Shown here: piece by piece, positions 1-8,793 of the stretch
Layout of the letters: each line of letters begins with the position of its first letter
Numbering within the stretch: the first letter of the stretch is position 1
Origin: UBA1715 sp036752345
GTDB taxonomy: Bacteria > Bacteroidota > Bacteroidia > Bacteroidales > UBA1715
Direction of reading: 5' to 3'
DNA: 64,000 bases
Assembly: GCA_036752345.1 (NCBI GenBank)
Contig: DAIOSV010000001.1
Location: 1-64,000, forward strand
Made by a program: the position numbers and the translations under genes
Notes under the pieces: generated by a model
Told to the model about the DNA's origin: nothing
What the model saw: only the letters and a program-made list of their open reading frames with translations
The model's database searches: none

Positions 1-60
1 GCTATTCTCCTTTTATGGATTATATCTCTAATTAAAAAGTAATGAGAGTATAATGGTAAC

Positions 61-95
61 AAAAAAGGCATCATTATGTAATGATGCCTTTTTTG
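61..95 (-). terminator. Rho-independent terminator after the zinc peptidase gene
   Basis: A near-perfect stem (GGCATCATTA against TAATGATGCC) is flanked by A and T runs, so it can work on either strand. It lies 17 bases past the stop codon of the minus-strand zinc peptidase gene. Bases 1-60 to its left hold no gene I can support. Confidence 0.8.
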
Positions 96-111
96 TTTGT
101 GTTAGTTCTCT

Positions 112-987
112 TTATAATTTTGAGTATGGAATATTGAACGAGTCACCTTGCGACATATCTCCGGTTTTCAATCCATTACTGAACCAGCGCATACGTTGTT
201 CTGATGTTCCATGAGTAAATGAATCAGATTGAACGTCTTGGTATCCTGCACGCTTTTGTAAATAATCATCTCCAATTTTACCGGCCGCATCAATCGCTTC
301 TTGCATGTCTCCGGAATCAAGAGAACCGAATGTAGCATTTTCTTTGTTGCCCCATACTCCGGCAAAAAAATCTGCTTGCAACTCAATACGAACACTCCAA
401 TTATTCCTTTCTGTCTCAGTTCTTGCCTCTGCCATTTTTTGATGTGCAGCATCAAGAAGTCCTAATTCATTCTGTACATGGTGTGCTACTTCGTGAGCTA
501 TAACATATGCATTGGTGAAATCACCGGTGGCACCTAGTTGTTGTTTCATGGTAGCAAGAAAATCAAGGTCAATATATATCTTACGGTCTGCAGAACAGTA
601 GAATGGGCCAGAAGTGGCACTTCCTTGTCCGCAACCCGTTTGTGTTGAGCCTTTGTAGAATACTAGCGTAGGAGGATTGTATCGTTTTCCCATTTTTTGG
701 AATTCTGCAGTCCAAATATCTTCGGTACTTGCCAAAATTTGTTTACTAAAGAGTTCCAAAGAATCTTCAAGCGGAGTAGGTTGATATTCGCCTGTGGTTG
801 TTTCTGTTCCTCCTTGTACCAAGGTATTTATGCCCGATGAAAACGCCGAACCTAAATCACCTCCGGTAGAAAAATAAGTAATTACGCCAACAATGAGTGC
901 GCCTACTATACCACCACCAACTTTTGTTGTAGAAATGCCTCTTCGGTCATCTACATTGCTGCTTTCTCTACGACCTGTTAATTTCAT
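112..987 (-). CDS. YpfJ-like neutral zinc metallopeptidase, membrane-anchored
   Basis: Putative zinc metallopeptidase of the YpfJ / KPN_02809 family; substrate unknown. The 291-aa protein has a charged N-terminus (KLTGRRESS), typical of the family, then one hydrophobic segment at about residues 24-40 that should anchor it in the inner membrane with the catalytic part outside. The zinc site is visible as HEVAHH (165-170), and the downstream ELQADFFAG (E200) fits the third ligand. Length is normal for the family. It is a single gene between two terminators, with a TATATTTG box about 33 bases before the ATG. The family call is firm; the physiological role is not known. Confidence 0.9.
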   Translation of the reverse strand: MKLTGRRESSNVDDRRGISTTKVGGGIVGALIVGVITYFSTGGDLGSAFSSGINTLVQGGTETTTGEYQPTPLEDSLELFSKQILASTEDIWTAEFQKMGKRYNPPTLVFYKGSTQTGCGQGSATSGPFYCSADRKIYIDLDFLATMKQQLGATGDFTNAYVIAHEVAHHVQNELGLLDAAHQKMAEARTETERNNWSVRIELQADFFAGVWGNKENATFGSLDSGDMQEAIDAAGKIGDDYLQKRAGYQDVQSDSFTHGTSEQRMRWFSNGLKTGDMSQGDSFNIPYSKL

Positions 988-1082
988 AATAAACGTGTTT
1001 TATTGATTAAAATTCAAAACAAATATAATAGTATTGTTGAATTTTTTTTGAGGAGCTTCTATTTTCTTACAAATATGAAGAA

Positions 1083-1117
1083 TAAAAAAAGCGAGTCAAT
1101 TTTTGGCTCGCTTTTTT
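1083..1117 (-). terminator. Terminator after the sigma factor gene
   Basis: The stem AAAAAAGCGAG / CTCGCTTTTTT with an 11-base loop lies 20 bases past the sigma factor stop. It is symmetric in A/T runs and could work in both directions, but only the minus-strand gene points into it. Confidence 0.8.
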
Positions 1118-1136
1118 GTTATTGTGTGTATACGTA

Positions 1137-2000
1137 TTATCCCAAATATGATTTGAGGATTTTGCTTCGAGCGGTTTGTTTTAAACGACGAACAGCTTTC
1201 TCTTTAATCTGACGAACACGTTCGCGTGTAAGACCTAATTCAGCGCCAATTTCTTCCAACGTAGATGGATTCTTTTGCCCTATACCGAAATACATGCGAA
1301 CAATGTTTGCTTCGCGTTCGGTAAGCGTTGAAATAGCACGATCAATTTCTTTGCGCAATGATTCTTGCAAAAGAGTTTGATCAGGCGATGGTGTGTCCTT
1401 ATTGTCTAAAACGTCGTAAAGTGTACCTTCTTCGCTCTGCGAAAGAGGAGCATCCATAGAAATGTGTCGACCAGAGTTTTTCATAGATTCTTTCACATCG
1501 TGTGCGCTACAATCCATTTCTGATGCTATTTCTTCTGCAGTTGGTTCACGTTCGTATTCTTGCTCCAAAGAAGAAAACGTTTTGTTTATCTTATTGATGT
1601 TCCCAATCTTGTTTAATGGAAGACGTACAATACGTGCTTGTTCGGCCAAAGCTTGCAAAATAGATTGACGAATCCACCACACTGCATACGAAATGAATTT
1701 GAATCCTCTTGTTTCATCAAAACGTTGAGCAGCTTTAATCAACCCCAAATTACCTTCGTTGATAAGGTCAGGCAAACTCAATCCTTGATTTTGGTATTGT
1801 TTAGAAACAGAAACCACGAAACGCAAATTGGCTTTAATCAATTTGTCCAAAGCACATTGGTCTCCTTCTTTAATTCTCTTTGCTAATTCAACCTCTTCTT
1901 CGGCAGAAATAAGGTCAACTTTGCCAATTTCGTGTAAATACTTGTCTAATGACGGTGTATCGCGGTTTGTAACCTGTTTGGTGATCTTTAACTGACGCAT
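1137..2000 (-). CDS. rpoD: RNA polymerase primary sigma factor (sigma-70)
   Basis: Housekeeping sigma factor that directs RNA polymerase to promoters. At 287 aa it is the short form usual in Bacteroidota: region 1.2 starts almost at once (DTPSLDKYLHEIG) and region 1.1 is absent. Region 2 contains the core-binding and -10 recognition helices (DLINEGNLGLIKAAQRF, then FKFISYAVWWIRQSILQAL at about 101-118). Regions 3 and 4 follow, with the region 4.2 helix-turn-helix LGLTRERVRQIKEKAVRRLK near the C-terminus. Unusual promoter preferences of this sigma class explain the TAnnTTTG boxes across the window. It has its own promoter and terminator. Identification is very secure. Confidence 0.97.
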   Translation of the reverse strand: MRQLKITKQVTNRDTPSLDKYLHEIGKVDLISAEEEVELAKRIKEGDQCALDKLIKANLRFVVSVSKQYQNQGLSLPDLINEGNLGLIKAAQRFDETRGFKFISYAVWWIRQSILQALAEQARIVRLPLNKIGNINKINKTFSSLEQEYEREPTAEEIASEMDCSAHDVKESMKNSGRHISMDAPLSQSEEGTLYDVLDNKDTPSPDQTLLQESLRKEIDRAISTLTEREANIVRMYFGIGQKNPSTLEEIGAELGLTRERVRQIKEKAVRRLKQTARSKILKSYLG

Positions 2001-2047
2001 TTTTGTATGTTTAAATCTAAGCCTAGTATGGACTATAAATAAGTGTG

Positions 2048-2077
2048 CAAATATAGAAAAATAAAATTCAAAACAAA
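2048..2077 (-). promoter_or_regulatory. Bacteroidota-type promoter of the sigma factor gene
   Basis: On the minus strand TTTG is followed after 18 bases by TATATTTG, matching the -33/-7 consensus (TTTG, about 19, TAnnTTTG). The ATG lies about 48 bases downstream. The -33 box is inside the stem of the upstream gene's terminator. Confidence 0.6.
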
Positions 2078-2099
2078 GGTTATGACCTTTGTTTTTTGT
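2069..2099 (-). terminator. Terminator after the carboxylesterase gene
   Basis: The hairpin AAAACAAAGG / CCTTTGTTTT with a 6-base loop sits 25 bases past the carboxylesterase stop. The arms are A/T-rich, so the U-tract is built into the stem. It overlaps the sigma factor -33 box. Confidence 0.55.
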
Positions 2100-2123
2100 T
2101 CAGAGCAGCAAAAAAGCCTGCTT

Positions 2124-3725
2124 TTACTTGTTATTCTTGTATTCATTGTATTGTCGTTGGTAATCAAAATGATGGTTCCAAAATTCCATTTGTTTTTGAT
2201 TAGGAACCGTGTCAAGATGAAAACCATTGCGCATATACATAACGGTAGGTTCTTTACTTTTGTATGGAGTCCACAAAGGAAGTTTTGAACAATTGTATTC
2301 TAAACTATCTGTTTTGAGAGATTTATTCGGATCTCCGGTTTTGGTAAAGTTTATCCAGTATTCTGTCATGATTTTTGACATCTGTTGGTCAACCTTAGTC
2401 ATTTTTCCATTGCCAAATTTTGATTCATAAATAAATGCCATTTCTGCCACATGTGTTGCGCCTCCGCGGGTACTGCGCAAAATTGTATTTTCGCAATCTT
2501 GGTCAAAGTAATAAAAGTACACGTTGTTGTCTTTTTCTGATTGCAATGTTGCCCACTTATACGTTCCCCAACCAAATTTTGTGTCGCGCGATGCATCGCA
2601 CATTGCATAGTAGGCACTAACATTATAGATTGGGTATGCGTTATAAAAATCAAACCATTTTGAAGCAAATGTGGCACGAGCCCATGTTTCTAATTCCTTT
2701 TGAGTAATGCTAGGTGACTCAAATAGTGCGCCTTCATCGGAGTTGTAGCCCAAAAGAATAGGGACATTGTTAAATTTACCTTGTTCGTATAGTGTAACTT
2801 GGTCATCAAGAATGACATAACCATCAACTATGGGACCGAAATGTTTTCCGTCGTAGCCTTGTATAAACTTTTCTGTTGGTAATTTCCGCATTTCTTGAAT
2901 GTTTTTAGCACCAAGTTGTTTCTGGAATTCTACACCTTCTTGTTCACCGTCTTTTACGGTATTCATTCCGTATTGAATAATTGGGATATTGTTGCCTTCA
3001 ACTTTTAATGGCAAAAACGAACTACCGCTTTCGCTTATAGCGCCACTAAACAAGCCTTTGGCAAGAGGTGATGCACATAAGATACTTACCGAAATCCCAC
3101 CAGCTGATTCGCCTGCAATTGTCACTCGTTCAGGGTCTCCACCGAATGCTGCAATATTGTCGTGAATCCATTGTAACGCCATTATTTGGTCGAGCAAGCC
3201 ATAGTTGCCCGATACGCCTTTTTTATTTTCCTTACTCAACTCCGGATGTGGCATAAAACCAAGAGGCCCAAGCCGGTATTCAATACTTACATAAATAATT
3301 CCTTCGCGTACGAAATGGTCCATAGTGCCTGCGTATGAGCCGGTAAGAAATCCTCCACCATGAATCATGACGAATACCGGTAACTTTTCGTCTTTTGATT
3401 TTGCAGACGTTTCAACGCTCAAATACAAGCAGTCTTCGCTCATCGGAATCTCGTTCCCGTATTGATTTGGGTCGTTCATTTGCGGCGGACGATTTCCCCA
3501 TTTGTCAGCCTTATATATGCCATTCCACGTTTTTTTGGGAACTGGCGCTTTCCATCGTAATTTTCCGACAGGAGCTTCGGCATATGGAATACCTTTATAC
3601 AACGCAAAACCGTTATGCTCAATTCCTTCAATTTCGCCTTGTGCGACAGTGGTTCGCAATAATTGAGCTTGAGCCGAGAACATAAATATTGTTCCAATTA
3701 TAGTTGTTAGAATTGTTTTTTTCAT
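2124..3725 (-). CDS. Secreted type B carboxylesterase
   Basis: Carboxylesterase of the type B (para-nitrobenzyl esterase / cholinesterase-like) alpha/beta-hydrolase family, hydrolysing carboxylic ester bonds; the natural substrate cannot be told. The 533-aa protein has a clear signal peptide (about residues 1-20, cleavage after AQA). It shows the family signature EDCLYLSVE (97-105), the oxyanion loop HGGGF (122-126), the nucleophile in GESAGG (S207), a likely acid residue in GYNSDEG, and the catalytic histidine in GGATHVAEM. Length is normal. It stands alone with its own terminator. There is no T9SS C-terminal domain, so it is probably periplasmic or released by another route. In saccharolytic Bacteroidota such esterases often remove ester groups from plant polysaccharides; that is inference. 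Confidence 0.9.
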   Translation of the reverse strand: MKKTILTTIIGTIFMFSAQAQLLRTTVAQGEIEGIEHNGFALYKGIPYAEAPVGKLRWKAPVPKKTWNGIYKADKWGNRPPQMNDPNQYGNEIPMSEDCLYLSVETSAKSKDEKLPVFVMIHGGGFLTGSYAGTMDHFVREGIIYVSIEYRLGPLGFMPHPELSKENKKGVSGNYGLLDQIMALQWIHDNIAAFGGDPERVTIAGESAGGISVSILCASPLAKGLFSGAISESGSSFLPLKVEGNNIPIIQYGMNTVKDGEQEGVEFQKQLGAKNIQEMRKLPTEKFIQGYDGKHFGPIVDGYVILDDQVTLYEQGKFNNVPILLGYNSDEGALFESPSITQKELETWARATFASKWFDFYNAYPIYNVSAYYAMCDASRDTKFGWGTYKWATLQSEKDNNVYFYYFDQDCENTILRSTRGGATHVAEMAFIYESKFGNGKMTKVDQQMSKIMTEYWINFTKTGDPNKSLKTDSLEYNCSKLPLWTPYKSKEPTVMYMRNGFHLDTVPNQKQMEFWNHHFDYQRQYNEYKNNK

Positions 3726-3879
3726 AGGTATTTATTTGTTGAATTGTAAAAATAGAAATTTTGTTTTTGTCTTAATGCAAAATGATAAAAAATCAAAGCG
3801 TTGGTACTGTCAATTTTTAACATTTATAATAGAGTTAACGTAAAGAAAATGAAAGACAAAGACAGTTTTTTTTGTTGTT

Positions 3880-3912
3880 TTTGCAATTAGTTCAATAATA
3901 ATATTATTTTTG
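3880..3912 (+). promoter_or_regulatory. Promoter of rpsA
   Basis: TTTG at 3880-3883 and TATTTTTG at 3905-3912 are separated by 21 bases, fitting the Bacteroidota -33/-7 pattern. The transcript would have a 5' leader of about 40 bases before the ATG at 3961. Confidence 0.6.
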
Positions 3913-3960
3913 CCGAGCAATTTAATTAACATAATGTCTAACTAATTTTAAAACCAAACA

Positions 3961-5895
3961 ATGGTAAAAAAAGTAAAAACTGAAAACGAAGAATTGGAAA
4001 ACGAAAACGTTGTAATTGACGCTGAAGTTGAAGTTCCAGCTCAAGAAGACGTAGAAGAAACTGTTGAAGACGATAGTGCTTCTGACGACGAAATCAATTC
4101 TATTGTTTCAGCTGCTAAAGTGCAGCAAAATGTATTCGATTGGGATAAATACGAAGCTGAAAAAGACGGTTATTCTAAATCGGAAAAAGATGCGTTACAA
4201 AACAAGTACGAACAAACTTTGTCAACAAATACAGAAAACGAAGTTACAGAAGGTACTGTAGTAACTATTTCAAAACGTGAAGTTGTTGTAAACATTGGAT
4301 ACAAATCTGATGGTGTTGTTTCTTTCAACGAATTCCGCTACAATCCTGATTTAAAAGTAGGAGATAAAGTAGAAGTATACGTTGAAAGTCTTGAAGATAA
4401 ATCAGGACAATTATTGCTTTCTCATAAAAAAGCAAGAGCAATGAAGTCATGGGATAGAGTTAATCAAGCTCTTGAAAACGGCGAAGTTGTTAAAGGTTTT
4501 GTTAAATGTAGAACTAAGGGCGGTATGATTGTAGATGTATTCGGTATCGAAGCATTCTTACCAGGTTCTCAAATTGACGTAAAACCAATCCGCGATTACG
4601 ATGTATTCGTAGGAAAAACAATGGAATTCAAAGTTGTTAAAATCAACAACGAATACAAAAACGTTGTTGTTTCTCACAAAGCTCTTATCGAAGCTGAACT
4701 TGAAATCCAAAAGAAAGAAATTATCTCTAAATTGGAGAAAGGACAAGTACTTGAAGGTATCGTTAAAAACATTACAAGCTACGGTGTATTCATCGACCTT
4801 GGTGGTGTTGACGGTCTTATCCACATTACTGACCTTTCTTGGGGACGTATTACTCATCCAGAAGAAATCGTACAACTTGACCAAAAAATCAATGTTGTTA
4901 TCCTTGACTTCGATGATGACAAAAAACGTATCGCACTCGGCTTAAAACAATTAACTCCTCATCCATGGGATGCTTTAGATCCAAACTTGAAAGTTGGAGA
5001 CAAAGTACACGGAAAAGTTGTAGTTATGGCTGATTACGGTGCTTTCGTTGAAATCGCTTCTGGTATTGAAGGTCTTATCCACGTATCTGAAATGTCTTGG
5101 TCACAACACTTACGTTCTGCTCAAGAATTCTTAAACGTTGGTGACGAAATCGATGCAGTTGTTCTTACTTTGGATCGTGAAGAAAGAAAAATGTCTCTTG
5201 GCATGAAACAACTTCACCCAGATCCATGGGAAAAAATCGATGAAAAATATGCAGTTGGAAGCAAACACAAAGCTCTTGTAAAGAACTTCACTAACTTCGG
5301 TATCTTCGTAGAAATTGAAGAAGGTGTAGATGGTTTGATTCACATTTCTGACTTGTCATGGACTAAGAAAATCAAACATCCACAAGAATTTACTCAACTT
5401 GGAGCTGAAATCGAAGTTGTAGTTCTTGAAGTCGATAAAGAAAACCGTCGTTTAAGTTTAGGTCACAAACAATTGGAAGAAAATCCATGGGATGTGTTCG
5501 AAACAATCTTCAACGTAGGTTCTGTACACGAAGGAACAATCGTTGAAATCAACGACAGAAATGTAACCGTAGCACTTCCTTATGGTGTAGAAGGTGTGTC
5601 TGTTGTTAGCCACATTGTGAAAGAAGACGGTACAACTGCAAAAGTTGATGAAAAATTATCATTCAAGGTTACCGAATTCTCTAAAGATTCAAAGAAGATT
5701 TTTGTATCACATACAAGAACATTCGAAGATGAGAAAAAAGTAGCTGAAGAAAACGAAAAACAATCTAAAGCAAACTCTACTAAGAAAGCTATGAAGAAAG
5801 TTAGCGACAATATAGAGAAAACTACTTTAGGTGACGTTTCTGATTTGGCAAAATTGAAATCAGAATTAACAAAAGCAGAAAAAGAAAATAAATAG
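3961..5895 (+). CDS. rpsA: 30S ribosomal protein S1
   Basis: Ribosomal protein S1, an RNA-binding protein of the small subunit that helps bind mRNA during translation initiation. The 644-aa protein has an acidic N-terminal tail (about 1-45, rich in Glu/Asp) and then tandem S1 OB-fold domains, recognisable by repeated GxVxxxxxxGxFV...EGLIHxSDLSW patterns; I count about six. The C-terminal tail is Lys-rich. The central domains (for example DGLIHITDLSWGRITHPEE and DGLIHISDLSW) are the best conserved. Codon use is very even, as expected for a highly expressed gene. It is monocistronic, with a promoter upstream and a strong terminator after the stop. Confidence 0.97.
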   Translation: MVKKVKTENEELENENVVIDAEVEVPAQEDVEETVEDDSASDDEINSIVSAAKVQQNVFDWDKYEAEKDGYSKSEKDALQNKYEQTLSTNTENEVTEGTVVTISKREVVVNIGYKSDGVVSFNEFRYNPDLKVGDKVEVYVESLEDKSGQLLLSHKKARAMKSWDRVNQALENGEVVKGFVKCRTKGGMIVDVFGIEAFLPGSQIDVKPIRDYDVFVGKTMEFKVVKINNEYKNVVVSHKALIEAELEIQKKEIISKLEKGQVLEGIVKNITSYGVFIDLGGVDGLIHITDLSWGRITHPEEIVQLDQKINVVILDFDDDKKRIALGLKQLTPHPWDALDPNLKVGDKVHGKVVVMADYGAFVEIASGIEGLIHVSEMSWSQHLRSAQEFLNVGDEIDAVVLTLDREERKMSLGMKQLHPDPWEKIDEKYAVGSKHKALVKNFTNFGIFVEIEEGVDGLIHISDLSWTKKIKHPQEFTQLGAEIEVVVLEVDKENRRLSLGHKQLEENPWDVFETIFNVGSVHEGTIVEINDRNVTVALPYGVEGVSVVSHIVKEDGTTAKVDEKLSFKVTEFSKDSKKIFVSHTRTFEDEKKVAEENEKQSKANSTKKAMKKVSDNIEKTTLGDVSDLAKLKSELTKAEKENK

Positions 5896-5917
5896 TCAAC
5901 TATTGTTTCTTTAGCAT

Positions 5918-5956
5918 AAAAAAGAGCTTTGGATTATTTTCCAAGGCTCTTTTTTT
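5918..5956 (+). terminator. Terminator after rpsA
   Basis: The stem AAAAAGAGCTTTGG pairs with CCAAGGCTCTTTTT (one G-U pair, 8-base loop) and is followed by a T run, 23 bases past the rpsA stop. Confidence 0.85.
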
Positions 5957-5997
5957 ATAAACTCACAAATCATAATTCGTAACTCATAACTAATTTA

Positions 5998-6005
5998 TAT
6001 CTTTG
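5998..6005 (+). promoter_or_regulatory. -7 box of hisB
   Basis: TATCTTTG matches TAnnTTTG, and the first ATG is only 11 bases downstream, implying a very short leader. No convincing -33 TTTG is present. The preceding 35 bases are degenerate copies of a 7-bp repeat. Confidence 0.4.
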
Positions 6006-6016
6006 TCGGAAAGAAA

Positions 6017-7135
6017 ATGGCAATGAAAAAAGTCTTATTTATAGATCGTGACGGCACTGTATTAAAAGAGCCGATAGAAGATGAACAAATCGATTCTTTT
6101 GAGAAATTTGAATTTTTATCGCATACAATTTCTTCATTACAAAAAATTGTAGAAAATACCGAATACGAATTGGTAATGGTAACAAACCAAGATGGTTTGG
6201 GAACGGCTTCGTTTCCCGAAGATACATTTTGGCCGGTACAAAACACGATGCTTTCAGTGCTGAAAAGCGAAGGCGTTGTGTTCGCCGATATAATTATAGA
6301 TGAGACATTTGAATACGAAAACAAGCCAACTCGCAAGCCGGGTATAGCATTGCTTGGCAAGTATCTCACCGGCGAGTATGATATGACACAGTCGTATGTC
6401 ATTGGTGATAGAAACACCGATGCTCAACTTGCCGAGAATTTAGGCTGCAAATCATTGCTTTTGAGAGGAAAACATTTAATTGAAAAGGATTTGCCCGCAT
6501 CATGCGAGATGGTGGCTGAAACGTGGTCGGAAATCGCTCAGCGATTGACATTCCCATTGCGTTTTGCTCATGTAACACGAAACACCAATGAAACGAAAAT
6601 AGACATAGAGTTGCTTCTTGATGGACGGGGAAAGTCTGAAATCTCAACAGGTTTGGGATTTTTTGATCATATGCTTGAGCAACTTGCTCGTCATTCCAAT
6701 TGTGATTTGAAAATTCATGTCACAGGCGATTTGCACGTTGATGAACATCATACGATAGAAGATACTGGAATTGCGCTTGGCGAGGCATTTTCACAAGCTT
6801 TGGGAAAGAAAGAACGAATAGAGCGTTACGGCTTTTTGTTGCCTATGGATGATTCGTTAGCTCAAGTAGCTATTGATTTCTCCGGTCGTCCATGGTTGAT
6901 TTGGGACGTGGAATTTAAACGTGAAAAAGTAGGAGAGTTGCCAACAGAAATGTTGTATCATTTCTTTAAATCATTTTGTGATGCAGCCAAATGCAACCTT
7001 AACATACAAGTATCGGGTGACAATGAACATCACAAAATAGAAGCAATATTCAAAGCGTGGGCAAAATCTATCAAGATGGCTGTTTCGCGCAAATTGGATA
7101 ATCAATTGCTTCCTTCTACAAAAGGATTGCTTTAA
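6017..7135 (+). CDS. hisB: Bifunctional histidinol-phosphatase / imidazoleglycerol-phosphate dehydratase
   Basis: Catalyses two steps of histidine biosynthesis. The N-terminal HAD phosphatase (about 1-165) has DRDGT with D10 and D12, and GDRNTDAQLAENLG. The C-terminal IGP dehydratase (about 180-372) has FFDHMLEQLARHS and the metal-binding DEHHTIEDTGIALG. The 372-aa length is normal for the fused enzyme. The Cys/His zinc loop of the E. coli phosphatase domain is absent; FEYENKPTRKP stands in its place, as I recall also for Bacteroides HisB. ATG at 6017 or 6023 could both start the protein. No other his gene is in the window. The 3' end overlaps convergent metA by 4 bases with no terminator between. 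Confidence 0.95.
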   Translation: MAMKKVLFIDRDGTVLKEPIEDEQIDSFEKFEFLSHTISSLQKIVENTEYELVMVTNQDGLGTASFPEDTFWPVQNTMLSVLKSEGVVFADIIIDETFEYENKPTRKPGIALLGKYLTGEYDMTQSYVIGDRNTDAQLAENLGCKSLLLRGKHLIEKDLPASCEMVAETWSEIAQRLTFPLRFAHVTRNTNETKIDIELLLDGRGKSEISTGLGFFDHMLEQLARHSNCDLKIHVTGDLHVDEHHTIEDTGIALGEAFSQALGKKERIERYGFLLPMDDSLAQVAIDFSGRPWLIWDVEFKREKVGELPTEMLYHFFKSFCDAAKCNLNIQVSGDNEHHKIEAIFKAWAKSIKMAVSRKLDNQLLPSTKGLL

Positions 7136-8034
7136 TCAAAATTAAACGGCGTTTGTTGGTAAACGTAATAGTTTAGCCAGTTACCGAACAAAAGATTTCC
7201 GTGACTTTTCCACATGTGTTTTGGCATTTGTGTAGGGTCGTTGTTTGGGAAATAATTTTTCGGCATTTCTATATCCAAACCTTTTGCTTTGTCGCGTAGG
7301 TATTCGTCACGCAAGGTAAGAGGGTCGTATTCGGAATGCCCCGAAACAAATATATTTCTTCCGTCTTGTGAAACAATCAAATACGGACCGGCTTCTTTTG
7401 AATCACTCACAATTTTTAAATCAGGGCACGCCAAAATATCTTCTCTACGATTGTATGTATTCCGAGAGTGTGGAGCAAGAAATTCGTCGTCAAAACCACG
7501 AACAATAGGTTCTTTATGGTCTAACACTTCGTGTTTGAAAATACCAAACAACTTATGGTCGAGATTGTATTTTTGTATGCCGTAAAAATAGTATAACGCA
7601 GCTTGTGCACCCCAACAAATGTGAAGCGTAGAGGTAACGTTAGTTTTTGCCCATTCATAAATGTGAACCAATTCGTCCCAGTACTCAACGTCTTTAAAAT
7701 CAAGGTGTTCAATAGGAGCGCCTGTTATAATAAGTCCGTCAAGTTTGCTTACTTCGTCTATCGATTTATAGAACGTGTTTAGGTGTTCCCATGAGGTATG
7801 CGTTGAAATGTGCGTTTTGGTGAACAAAAGCACTATTTCCACTTGCAGAGGCGTGTTCGACAACATTCTCAACAAATGCGTCTCAGTTTTTTCCTTTTGT
7901 GGCATTAAATTTAAAATTCCAATGCGAATAGGGCGAATATCTTGAGTAGAGGCACGACTTGTTGTCATGAGAAATACGTTCTCATTTTTCAGCGTTTCTG
8001 CTGCGGGTAATGTGTCGGGAATATTTATAGGCAT
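7132..8034 (-). CDS. metA: Homoserine O-acyltransferase (MetA family), predicted acetyl-specific
   Basis: Activates homoserine for methionine biosynthesis by transferring an acyl group from acyl-CoA. The catalytic cysteine is in HICWGAQAALY, and the His/Glu pair in FVSGHSEYDPL. I place the start at 8034 (MPINIPDTLPA), 13 codons inside the longest open frame. A full promoter lies within the excluded stretch, and E. coli MetA also begins MPIRVPD. This gives 300 aa. The residue equivalent to E. coli position 111 is Glu (TGAPIEHLDF; E. coli has TGAPLGLVEF). In the family Glu here goes with acetyl-CoA use and Gly with succinyl-CoA, so this is probably a homoserine O-acetyltransferase. It lies downstream of the DUF6873 gene but seems transcribed independently. 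Confidence 0.93.
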   Translation of the reverse strand: MPINIPDTLPAAETLKNENVFLMTTSRASTQDIRPIRIGILNLMPQKEKTETHLLRMLSNTPLQVEIVLLFTKTHISTHTSWEHLNTFYKSIDEVSKLDGLIITGAPIEHLDFKDVEYWDELVHIYEWAKTNVTSTLHICWGAQAALYYFYGIQKYNLDHKLFGIFKHEVLDHKEPIVRGFDDEFLAPHSRNTYNRREDILACPDLKIVSDSKEAGPYLIVSQDGRNIFVSGHSEYDPLTLRDEYLRDKAKGLDIEMPKNYFPNNDPTQMPKHMWKSHGNLLFGNWLNYYVYQQTPFNFD

Positions 8035-8051
8035 ACCAAATTTATTTTCTG

Positions 8052-8082
8052 CAAAAATAGGGTTTGTCGCCATTAAATCAAA
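8052..8082 (-). promoter_or_regulatory. Promoter of metA, decides the metA start codon
   Basis: On the minus strand TTTG (8079-8082) is followed by exactly 19 bases and then TATTTTTG (8052-8059), a full match to the Bacteroidota consensus. The ATG at 8034 lies 17 bases downstream. The alternative upstream ATG at 8073 would fall between the two boxes and so could not be on this transcript. Confidence 0.75.
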
Positions 8083-8109
8083 TTTATATTTAAAAAATTG
8101 TGTGCGAGC

Positions 8110-8793
8110 TTATTGCAAGAGAAAAATTCCGCCACCATCATATAATTGCCCGCCATGCAGTTGTACTATGGCGCAATGGTGTTTGGTAATAAATTCCCGA
8201 ATCGCATTTCCCTCTGAATATTGGGAAAGCGAGCCGTTTATGTAGATTGTGTCGCCGAATTTTCCCATACATCCACCAATAAAACCGTATTTGTACGGCG
8301 GTAGCAGTATGCCTTGGGGCGAAACGTACAAACTCTCACAATTGTGTTCATGCAGACTTTTGTGTATGGCTTTGTCAGATGTGATGAAAGTGTCGGGTGC
8401 AATTTCTATGGTATTGCAGCGCGTGTATGCTTGAGGCACGTCAATGCATTTTTTGTCTAAAGCAAGAATGGTGCTATCGGTGCAGTCTTTTTTGTGAATG
8501 ATAAATTGCTTGGTAATCACGCAATTGTATGGTGTGGAATCTTGCAAGGAACTTCCAATTTGTTGTTTTCCAAATTGGTATGAAATAGAAGAAAGTTCAT
8601 TTATAATATTTTGCGGACAATTTTGGGCAAGAATGAGCGTTTCGCCTTGTGCCATAAAGATATCGGGATGTCCGGCAATAGCATCGTAGGTAATGCCCTG
8701 CGTAAGAAATGGAACCACGTGAAACTGTTTTGCAAGTGTTTCAAAAGATTCCTCGGGACTGCGCGCATCAATAATGGCAATAGGTGTATTCAT
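8110..8793 (-). CDS. DUF6873 family protein (predicted GME fold), function unknown
   Basis: A 227-aa soluble protein with no signal peptide. The pattern is that of the DUF6873 family, which I recall mostly from Clostridia and Bacteroidota: an N-terminal GHPDIF segment, a central VPQAYTRCNTIEI segment, FITSD, an ILLPPYKYGFIGGCMGKFGD core, and an INGSL segment before the end. The family is described as having a guanidino-group-modifying-enzyme-like fold, but I know of no proven reaction. Cysteines in YTRCNT and GGCMG are conserved-looking. The gene starts 26 bases inside the radical SAM gene, so it is in the mutS2 - radical SAM - DUF6873 run. Confidence 0.75.
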   Translation of the reverse strand: MNTPIAIIDARSPEESFETLAKQFHVVPFLTQGITYDAIAGHPDIFMAQGETLILAQNCPQNIINELSSISYQFGKQQIGSSLQDSTPYNCVITKQFIIHKKDCTDSTILALDKKCIDVPQAYTRCNTIEIAPDTFITSDKAIHKSLHEHNCESLYVSPQGILLPPYKYGFIGGCMGKFGDTIYINGSLSQYSEGNAIREFITKHHCAIVQLHGGQLYDGGGIFLLQ

